In this document: piece by piece, positions 1 to 4,995 of the stretch
Position numbering within the stretch: position 1 is the first letter of the stretch
Layout: every line of letters starts with the position of its first letter
Assembly (NCBI GenBank): GCA_016649795.1
Contig: JAENWZ010000077.1
Coordinates: forward strand, 1 to 8,675
Length of the DNA: 8,675 nucleotides
Direction: 5' to 3'
Source: Proteiniphilum sp.
GTDB lineage: Bacteria; Bacteroidota; Bacteroidia; Bacteroidales; Dysgonomonadaceae
Program-made: the position numbers and the translations under genes
Notes under the pieces: generated by a model
Databases searched by the model: none
What the model was told of the DNA's origin: nothing
What the model saw: the letters and a program-made list of their open reading frames with translations, nothing else

Positions 1-919
1 AATGGCACTCTCCCTTTTCCAGTATCAGATCAGCTCGGAAGCGGGTAGGGAGAATATTTTGCTGCAGATTAAGCAGGTTAATCTCATTCCACACCTTGTT
101 GGCAAACTTTAGCAGCTCCTTCTCGGAATAGGAGGCGTACTGGTGAAAGTAGGAGTCAGGATCACGGAAGGCGGTCTGTTGCAGTTTCTTGAATCGCTCC
201 AGGTACCATTCACGAAGGTCTCTTTCGCTGGCATCCACATAGATGGAGAAATCGAAAAAATCGGAGACGAACACCCTGCGTCGTGTCTTTTTGCCTGTGG
301 TCACCTGCAGCACATTGATACCCTCTACAATCAGAATATCTGGCCGGTCGATGGTTTGCACCTTGTCTTTGATCACATCATAATAGAGATGCGAATAGAG
401 AGGTGCTTCGAGTGTCTCCCGTCCCGACTTCACGCTCGACAGGAACGACAACAACTGTTTGGCATCATAGCTCTCTGGAAAACCTTTTTTATTGAGAATG
501 TCACGTCTCTCCAACTCCTCGTTGGGATAGAGGAAGCCGTCGGTGGTGATCAGCTCTACTTTCGGCTTTTCGGGTGTCATGGAGAGCAGTTTCTGTAACA
601 GACGCGCTGTCGTACTCTTACCCACGGCCACACTCCCCGCGATACCGATAATGTAGGGTATGGGTTTGCTGGTGTTGTCGAAGAACTGATCCCGTTCGTT
701 GTGCAGGTTGCGGTAGTGTGTGAGATGGATCTGCAGCAAACGGATCAACGGGATATAGATCTCCTCTACCTCTTCGGGTGTGAGCGGTTCGTTGAGTGCC
801 TGCAGTTTGGTGAGATCGATCTCTGAAATTGGGAACATGGGATGATCCTCCAGCTTACGCCACTCTTCCCGTGTGAAAGCACGAAAGGGTGAATAGGTAA
901 CCTCGTAGAGTTTGTTCAT
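1..919 (-). CDS. coaA: Type I pantothenate kinase, C-terminus cut by window edge
   Basis: Cytosolic enzyme that phosphorylates pantothenate with ATP, the first and usually rate-limiting step of coenzyme A synthesis. 306 residues are visible from the ATG at 919; the E. coli enzyme has 316, so only about ten residues lie beyond base 1. The P-loop GSVAVGKST is at residues 95-103, followed by TTDGFLYPN (about 125-133), KKGFPESYD (about 144-152), APLYSHLYYDV (about 172-182), DILIVEGINVLQ (about 194-205) and NILPTRFRADLIL (288-300). K101, R106, D127 and H177 fall at the same numbers as in the E. coli enzyme, where such residues serve nucleotide and CoA binding, so feedback inhibition by CoA is likely kept (inference). 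The start agrees with family length and follows a TATCTTTG promoter box by about 20 bases. It is separated from htpG upstream by a terminator, so it is its own transcription unit. The identification is firm. Confidence 0.96.
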   Translation of the reverse strand, partial: MNKLYEVTYSPFRAFTREEWRKLEDHPMFPISEIDLTKLQALNEPLTPEEVEEIYIPLIRLLQIHLTHYRNLHNERDQFFDNTSKPIPYIIGIAGSVAVGKSTTARLLQKLLSMTPEKPKVELITTDGFLYPNEELERRDILNKKGFPESYDAKQLLSFLSSVKSGRETLEAPLYSHLYYDVIKDKVQTIDRPDILIVEGINVLQVTTGKKTRRRVFVSDFFDFSIYVDASERDLREWYLERFKKLQQTAFRDPDSYFHQYASYSEKELLKFANKVWNEINLLNLQQNILPTRFRADLILEKGECH

Positions 920-940
920 TTGTAACTTTCTTTTCTGGAG

Positions 941-948
941 CAAAGATA
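941..948 (-). promoter_or_regulatory. Bacteroidetes-type -7 box for coaA
   Basis: On the minus strand the sequence reads TATCTTTG, an exact match to the TAnnTTTG -7 consensus, 22 bases before the coaA start codon. Transcription would begin around 933-936, giving a very short leader. No clear TTTG -33 element sits at the usual 19-21 base spacing. The region where it should be is occupied by the htpG terminator hairpin. Confidence 0.6.
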
Positions 949-951
949 AAC

Positions 952-983
952 AAAAACCGATAAACAATGCTGTTTACCGGTTA
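952..983 (-). terminator. Rho-independent terminator of htpG
   Basis: On the minus strand, starting about 30 bases after the htpG stop, AACCGGTAAACA pairs with TGTTTATCGGTT around a GCAT loop (a 12-bp stem with one G-U pair). The 3' arm runs directly into a T-rich tract. This is a classical intrinsic terminator. Its T-tract ends only a few bases before the coaA -7 box. Confidence 0.8.
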
Positions 984-1013
984 TCTTCGGTTCTTTGAAT
1001 GCTACAGTCAGCG

Positions 1014-2909
1014 TCAGATCATCTCAAAACTCCGTTTCACGAAGCTGTTGAGCGCTTCACCCTTCAACATGCCGTTGGCCAGAAGAGCCAGATCCACCAT
1101 CTGTTTCAGTTTGGTGCCGGCAGTAACCCGGGCCACAAGCTCCTCCTTCTCTTCTGCCTCGCTGGCGCTTATCAGCTCTTGAATAAACGGATGCTGCACA
1201 TTCAACACCACCTGATAGGTGTCGGGCATCTCTCCGTAGAAAGCCATCTGCTGCTGCATGGCCGCCATCTCCTTCATTCTTCGTGAGAACTCGTTCTGGG
1301 TGATCTGTATCGGTTTGGCTGTCTCTCCCAGTGACTTGAAATCAATGCTGAACTCCGTTTTATCGATTGTGGGCAGTTGCGATTTCACCGTTTCGGTGAG
1401 TGATTCTCTCTGTTTCTCGCTTAGCTCTACACTTGTGGTCTCCTCTTTTTCGATGATGTGCTCCATGGTGTCACTGTCCACCCTCACAAAGCGGGTCTTC
1501 TCCAGTTTCTGTTCCATAAGTCCTATCCAGTGGACATCGAGCTGGCCATCCATTAGAAGCACGTCGTACCCTTTCTCTCCGGCAGCCTCTATATGGGCAT
1601 ATTGCTCCTGACTGTTGGTGGTGTAGAGATAGATGATCTCTCCGTTCTTATCCGTTTGAGTACCTTCGGTAAGCGTTTTGTATTCCCCTAGTGTGAAATA
1701 TTTATTATCACTGTTTTTTAACAAGGTAAACCTGGTTGCCCTGTCGTAGAATTTCTCTTCGGAGAGCATTCCGTACTGAACGAAGAGCTTCAGACTGTCC
1801 CACTTCTCTTCGAACTGGGAACGCTCTTTTTTAAAGAGCTCTTCCAGTTTGTCGGCCACCTTCTTGGTGATGTGGTTTGATATCTTCTTCACGTTGTGAT
1901 CGCTCTGCAGATAGGAGCGGGAGACGTTCAGGGGAATGTCCGGTGAGTCGATTACTCCGTGCAACAAGGTGAGGAACTCAGGCACAATCCCCTCCACTGA
2001 GTCGGTCACGAAGACCTGGTTGCTGTAGAGCTGAATCTTGTTTCGCTGCAGATCGAGATTGTTTTTAATCTTCGGAAAATAGAGAATGCCGGTGAGGTGA
2101 AAGGGGTAATCCACATTGAGATGAATCCAGAAGAGTGGTTCATCCATCATCGACATAGGATAGAGATCGCGGTAGAACTTCATGTAATCATCCTCTTTCA
2201 GCCCGGCCGGTTTCTGTTTCCAGAGAGGATTGACATCGTTGATGACATTGTCTTCATCCAGATCGGTATATTTACCCTCTTTCCACTCCTGTTTCTTGCC
2301 GAAAACAACAGGCACGGGAAGGAACTTGCAATATTTCTTCAGGAGCGATTCGATTTTCTCCTTCTCCAGGAACTCTTTGTTTTCCTCGTCCAGATAGAGG
2401 ATGATATCGGTGCCGCGATCCTGCTTTTCTGTCTCCTCCATCGTGAACTCAGGTGTGCCGTCGCACGACCATTTAACTGCTGCGGAGTCCTCTCTGTACG
2501 ATTTTGTCACGATTTCCACCTTTTTCGACACCATGAAGGTTGAGTAGAACCCTAATCCGAAATGCCCGATAATCGCATTTGCATTCTCTTTGTACTGATC
2601 CAGAAAATCGTTGGCGGAAGAGAGCGCTATCTGGTTGATGTATTTGTCCAGCTCCTCTGCGGTCATTCCTATCCCACGATCGGAAAAAGTGAGGGTTTTC
2701 TTCTTCTTGTCGATGGAAACAGTTACGGAGAGTTCGCCCAGCTCCCCCTTGTATTCACCTACGTCGGATAATGTTTTAATCTTTTGCGTTGCATCGACAG
2801 CGTTAGAGACAATCTCACGAAGAAAAATCTCATGATCACTGTAGAGAAACTTTTTAATAATGGGGAAAATATTATCTGTTGTTACCCCAATCTGTCCTTT
2901 CTGTACCAT
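1014..2909 (-). CDS. htpG: Molecular chaperone HtpG (bacterial Hsp90)
   Basis: ATP-dependent cytosolic chaperone, a homodimer that remodels client proteins together with the DnaK system. 631 residues, close to the 624 of E. coli HtpG. The N-terminal GHKL ATPase domain (about 1-220) carries E32 and NAVDA (36-40, with N36 and D39), DRGIGM (77-82), GHFGLGF (115-121) and DRGTDI (164-169). The middle domain carries NVSRSYLQ (328-335), whose R331 matches the conserved arginine that contacts the ATP phosphate. The C-terminal dimerisation domain ends KGEALNSFVKRSFEMI, typical of Bacteroidetes homologues. There is no MEEVD tail, as expected in bacteria. It appears to lack a charged, coiled-coil-like insertion of about 50 residues that I recall near the C-terminus of Bacteroides HtpG proteins. 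The gene is monocistronic: it has a terminator downstream and a long divergent intergenic region with two dyads upstream. The ATG at 2909 is followed immediately by the family's conserved N-terminus. Confidence 0.98.
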   Translation of the reverse strand: MVQKGQIGVTTDNIFPIIKKFLYSDHEIFLREIVSNAVDATQKIKTLSDVGEYKGELGELSVTVSIDKKKKTLTFSDRGIGMTAEELDKYINQIALSSANDFLDQYKENANAIIGHFGLGFYSTFMVSKKVEIVTKSYREDSAAVKWSCDGTPEFTMEETEKQDRGTDIILYLDEENKEFLEKEKIESLLKKYCKFLPVPVVFGKKQEWKEGKYTDLDEDNVINDVNPLWKQKPAGLKEDDYMKFYRDLYPMSMMDEPLFWIHLNVDYPFHLTGILYFPKIKNNLDLQRNKIQLYSNQVFVTDSVEGIVPEFLTLLHGVIDSPDIPLNVSRSYLQSDHNVKKISNHITKKVADKLEELFKKERSQFEEKWDSLKLFVQYGMLSEEKFYDRATRFTLLKNSDNKYFTLGEYKTLTEGTQTDKNGEIIYLYTTNSQEQYAHIEAAGEKGYDVLLMDGQLDVHWIGLMEQKLEKTRFVRVDSDTMEHIIEKEETTSVELSEKQRESLTETVKSQLPTIDKTEFSIDFKSLGETAKPIQITQNEFSRRMKEMAAMQQQMAFYGEMPDTYQVVLNVQHPFIQELISASEAEEKEELVARVTAGTKLKQMVDLALLANGMLKGEALNSFVKRSFEMI

Positions 2910-2957
2910 ATATGTATGTTTTTTGATGTTTGTTTTGCTTTAATTGATTTTGCAAAT

Positions 2958-2974
2958 AGTGTGCCATACACACT
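2958..2974. promoter_or_regulatory. Short perfect dyad upstream of htpG
   Basis: AGTGTG and CACACT are perfect inverted 6-mers around CCATA, about 50-65 bases before the htpG start. On the minus strand the dyad runs into ACTATTTG, a near match to the TAnnTTTG -7 box, so it would lie between or over the promoter elements, a common operator position. The arms extend imperfectly with A/T bases, so a weak hairpin is an alternative reading. The protein that would bind is unknown. Confidence 0.4.
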
Positions 2975-3009
2975 GTTTTTGAGAAAAATAATTCCAGTTT
3001 TAACCGGAA

Positions 3010-3033
3010 GTGTTAAACGCTGAGATTTAACAC
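3010..3033. promoter_or_regulatory. Perfect 8-8-8 inverted repeat upstream of htpG
   Basis: GTGTTAAA, an 8-base spacer (CGCTGAGA), then TTTAACAC: a perfect dyad about 100 bases upstream of the htpG ATG, with no coding sequence over it. It does not match the CIRCE element (TTAGCACTC-N9-GAGTGCTAA). Candidate operator, or a 5'-UTR hairpin if transcription starts further upstream. The function is not established. Confidence 0.4.
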
Positions 3034-3132
3034 ATTGCCTGTAGCGGGTATGAAGGCGCAGATTATTTAGATTCATTATAAAATAAAAAGGAGGGTGGAA
3101 TTATTACAAAATTTTATAGTAAACAGGGAATT

Positions 3133-3160
3133 ATTGATACAATTTATCTATAATTGATAC
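3133..3160. repeat. ATTGATAC direct repeat with 20-base period
   Basis: Two identical 8-mers lie exactly two helical turns apart, about 180-205 bases before the sigma factor start. The spacing suits a protein binding the same face of the DNA. Short AT-rich repeats also arise by chance, so a regulatory role is only a suggestion. Confidence 0.35.
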
Positions 3161-3288
3161 CCTAAATAACCCCATTTTCAACCATTTAACAATCTGTATA
3201 TCAGTATAGATAATTTGTTATTTTTTTTATTAACAATCATTAATCGTTTTTCCCATATAAAAGAACCATTCTTTTGAATTTATATAAT

Positions 3289-3296
3289 TATATTTG
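3289..3296 (+). promoter_or_regulatory. -7 box upstream of the ECF sigma factor gene
   Basis: TATATTTG matches TAnnTTTG exactly and lies 41 bases before the ATG at 3338, giving a leader of about 35 bases. A TTTG occurs at 3273-3276, but the 12-base gap is too short for a normal -33 element, so upstream recognition is unclear. An activator or another sigma factor may be involved. Confidence 0.5.
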
Positions 3297-3337
3297 CAAA
3301 CACATCGGTCATTTAACACAACAAAAAGTCATCGCTT

Positions 3338-3856
3338 ATGAAGACAAAGATTTCATTCGAAAAACAGCTGCTAAGTCTGCAGGACAATATGTTTAATTTT
3401 GCATTAACATTAACAGCCGACAGAGAAGAAGCCAAAGATTTGTTGCAGGAAACAACGCTTCGTGTATTGGACAACAGAGAAAAATATTATGAGAATGTAA
3501 ACTTCAAAGGATGGGTTTTCACAATCATGCATAATATTTTTGTGAATAATTACCGTAAGATTGTCAGAAGTCAAACAATTATAGATAAAACAGAGAATCT
3601 CTATCATCTAAATTTGCCGCAGGATTCCGGTTTTGATACTCCCGACGGAGCATACACGATTAAAGAGATTAACAAGGCGATCAACAGTTTTACGGACGAG
3701 TACAAAGTTCCTTTCTCAATGCATGTTTCAGGGTTTAAATACGAAGAGATAGCCAAACATCTGCAATTGCCGATCGGAACAGTAAAAAGCAGAATCTTCT
3801 TCGCCCGCAAAAGGCTGCAGGAGTTACTGAAAGATTTCAGATATTACTCAGAATAA
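3338..3856 (+). CDS. ECF-type RNA polymerase sigma-70 factor, no adjacent anti-sigma
   Basis: A 172-residue alternative sigma factor that would direct RNA polymerase to a dedicated promoter set. Region 2 spans about residues 10-80, including DREEAKDLLQETTLRV (about 28-43) and FKGWVFTIMHNIFVNNYRK (56-74), the usual core-binding and -10 recognition stretch. A short linker follows (about 80-105). Region 4 spans about 108-165 with a helix-turn-helix around YEEIAKHLQLPIGTVKSR (135-152). The length and the lack of regions 1 and 3 fit the ECF group. Unlike the many Bacteroidetes ECF genes paired with a FecR-like anti-sigma and a SusC-like receptor, it stands alone between two terminator/promoter boundaries. 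It is therefore probably controlled by its own transcription or by a distant partner (inference). It is divergent from htpG. The ATG at 3338 lacks a clear Shine-Dalgarno site but has an A-rich leader, normal for this phylum. Target genes cannot be read from the sequence. Confidence 0.93.
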   Translation: MKTKISFEKQLLSLQDNMFNFALTLTADREEAKDLLQETTLRVLDNREKYYENVNFKGWVFTIMHNIFVNNYRKIVRSQTIIDKTENLYHLNLPQDSGFDTPDGAYTIKEINKAINSFTDEYKVPFSMHVSGFKYEEIAKHLQLPIGTVKSRIFFARKRLQELLKDFRYYSE

Positions 3857-3874
3857 TATAAATTGATAAAATGT

Positions 3875-3906
3875 AAAAAACCTCTTTTTTTTAAAAGAGG
3901 TTTTTT
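3875..3906. terminator. Bidirectional-looking terminator after the sigma factor gene
   Basis: Six A, then CCTCTTTT, a four-T loop, AAAAGAGG and six T: a perfect inverted repeat starting 18 bases after the sigma factor stop. It forms an 8-bp core stem with a T-tract on the plus strand and, by symmetry, on the minus strand. It insulates the sigma gene from the antiporter gene. Confidence 0.88.
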
Positions 3907-3924
3907 CGTTTTATATAAAGTTGA

Positions 3925-3932
3925 TATCTTTG
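3925..3932 (+). promoter_or_regulatory. -7 box for the antiporter gene
   Basis: TATCTTTG is an exact TAnnTTTG match, 59 bases before the ATG at 3992. The -33 element would fall in the T-tract of the preceding terminator (TTTT at 3902-3905, 19 bases upstream, against consensus TTTG). Predicted leader is about 50 bases. Confidence 0.6.
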
Positions 3933-3991
3933 CGCTTTCAAGAGGGTTTGATCACGGTGAGGTTGTTAGAAACAAATTATTTAAAGAGAAA

Positions 3992-4930
3992 ATGGAGATT
4001 GTTTTGTTATTGTTGTCGCTTGTGATCTTGTATTTTGGCGCCGAAGGACTGGTCTCGGGTGCGGCTTCGCTGGCAAAGCGCATGGGCGTCAGTCCTCTGG
4101 TGATAGGACTGACGGTTGTATCCCTCGGGACAAGTGCTCCGGAACTGGTTGTAAGCGTGAAAGCCGCTTTGAACGGTCAGAGCGCTTTGTCGATCGGCAA
4201 CGTATTAGGTTCAAACTTTCTCAACATTGGTGTGATTTTGGGTCTGTCTGCCCTGATTTATCCCCTGTCGGTGAAACGTCAGCTGCTGAAGCTCGATGTG
4301 CCGGTGATGATTGTTGCAGCCCTGATGTTTTTTGTGTTGTTTCTCGATTCGGAGATTTCGCGGATTGAAGCGCTCATCTTCGTTCTTACATTGATATCCT
4401 ATATCACATATATGCTGGTCACCTCGAAGAGGAAAAGCGCCGGTAAGCAGAAAGAGAAAGAGGAGGATATACCTCTGAGCAAACACTGGTTGCTGGATCT
4501 CCTTTTTGTTGGAGTAGGTCTGGCGGCATTGATCTACGGGTCGGATATGCTGGTGGTGAATGCTGTGGTCATTGCTGAAAGGCTGGGGATGTCAGAAGCG
4601 ATGATTGGGCTGACCATCGTGGCGGCCGGTACCAGTATGCCTGAACTGGCAACCTCTGTGGTGGCAGCGATCAAAAAACGTTCCGATATCGCCATCGGGA
4701 ATGTGGTAGGATCAAATATTTTTAATATGCTGCTTATTTTGGGCATCACCGGGTTGATCAGACCGATCAGTACACCCGACATCAACTATGTGGACAGCCT
4801 CTTTAATATTGGGATTGGTCTTCTGTTGTGGCTGTTTATGAAGAGAAGCTCGCGTATTACCCGCACACAGGGAGCTGTTTTCCTGGCAGTCTACCTGTTC
4901 TATTTTTTCTATAAACTAATCCTTGCCTAA
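3992..4930 (+). CDS. Calcium/sodium antiporter, CaCA family (YrbG-like)
   Basis: Inner-membrane cation exchanger of 312 residues, close in length to archaeal NCX_Mj (about 300) and E. coli YrbG (about 325). It carries the two inverted alpha repeats that define the family. Alpha-1 is around residues 39-80, with GTSAPE (46-51) and GNVLGSNFLNIG (69-80). Alpha-2 is around 206-251, with GTSMPE (213-218) and GNVVGSNIFN (236-245). E51 and E218 correspond to the ion-coordinating glutamates. About ten hydrophobic segments are visible, split by a charged cytoplasmic loop (about 145-165, rich in K and E). It probably expels Ca2+ in exchange for Na+, but the true ion pair cannot be settled from sequence. 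The frame stays open upstream to 3863, but that extension would translate through the terminator and promoter. The ATG at 3992, preceded by AAAGAG, gives the family N-terminus and is preferred. Single-gene unit, convergent with lon. Confidence 0.92.
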   Translation: MEIVLLLLSLVILYFGAEGLVSGAASLAKRMGVSPLVIGLTVVSLGTSAPELVVSVKAALNGQSALSIGNVLGSNFLNIGVILGLSALIYPLSVKRQLLKLDVPVMIVAALMFFVLFLDSEISRIEALIFVLTLISYITYMLVTSKRKSAGKQKEKEEDIPLSKHWLLDLLFVGVGLAALIYGSDMLVVNAVVIAERLGMSEAMIGLTIVAAGTSMPELATSVVAAIKKRSDIAIGNVVGSNIFNMLLILGITGLIRPISTPDINYVDSLFNIGIGLLLWLFMKRSSRITRTQGAVFLAVYLFYFFYKLILA

Positions 4931-4933
4931 TAA

Positions 4934-4976
4934 AAAGTGGTGTCTGAAATATGATTTATATTTCAGACACCACTTT
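4934..4976. terminator. Shared bidirectional terminator between the antiporter gene and lon
   Basis: A 19-base arm (4934-4952) pairs perfectly with 4958-4976 around a five-base loop GATTT. It lies 4 bases after the antiporter stop and 20 bases after the lon stop in the opposite direction. On the minus strand the stem is followed by TTTTTA, a better T-tract than on the plus strand, so it probably terminates lon most efficiently while also stopping antiporter transcripts. Confidence 0.9.
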
Positions 4977-4995
4977 GATTAAAATTTATTATCTG

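Larger units (their letters stand above)
2910..3337. other. Divergent AT-rich intergenic region between htpG and the sigma factor
   Basis: 428 bases without a credible gene. The htpG-proximal part (2910-3060) has two perfect dyads. The sigma-proximal part (3060-3337) is very AT-rich and carries repeats: ATTGATAC at 3133-3140 and again at 3153-3160, exactly 20 bases apart; TTATCTATA (3144-3152) inverted as TATAGATAA (3205-3213); and TTAACAATC at 3186-3194 and 3230-3238. A TATATTTG promoter box precedes the sigma gene. No tRNA, riboswitch or CRISPR structure was recognised. Confidence 0.7.

Noticed and set aside
143..598. Plus-strand open frame of 151 codons
   Set aside because: It lies fully antisense to coaA, whose protein matches the type I pantothenate kinase family along its whole length. 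The antisense product has no recognisable motif.
2097..2543. Plus-strand open frame of 148 codons
   Set aside because: Antisense to htpG. Its length is explained by the codon bias of the real gene, and the product resembles no family.
3010..3033. CIRCE element for HrcA upstream of htpG
   Set aside because: The arms GTGTTAAA/TTTAACAC and the 8-base spacer do not fit TTAGCACTC-N9-GAGTGCTAA.
3089..3158. GGAGGG followed by a 20-codon GTG frame in the htpG/sigma spacer
   Set aside because: The Shine-Dalgarno-like motif directly abuts the GTG, such motifs are little used in this phylum, and the product is AT-driven and unrecognisable.
3863..3991. N-terminal extension of the antiporter gene from a TTG codon
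   Set aside because: The extension would translate through a terminator hairpin and a promoter box, and the family N-terminus begins at the ATG at 3992.
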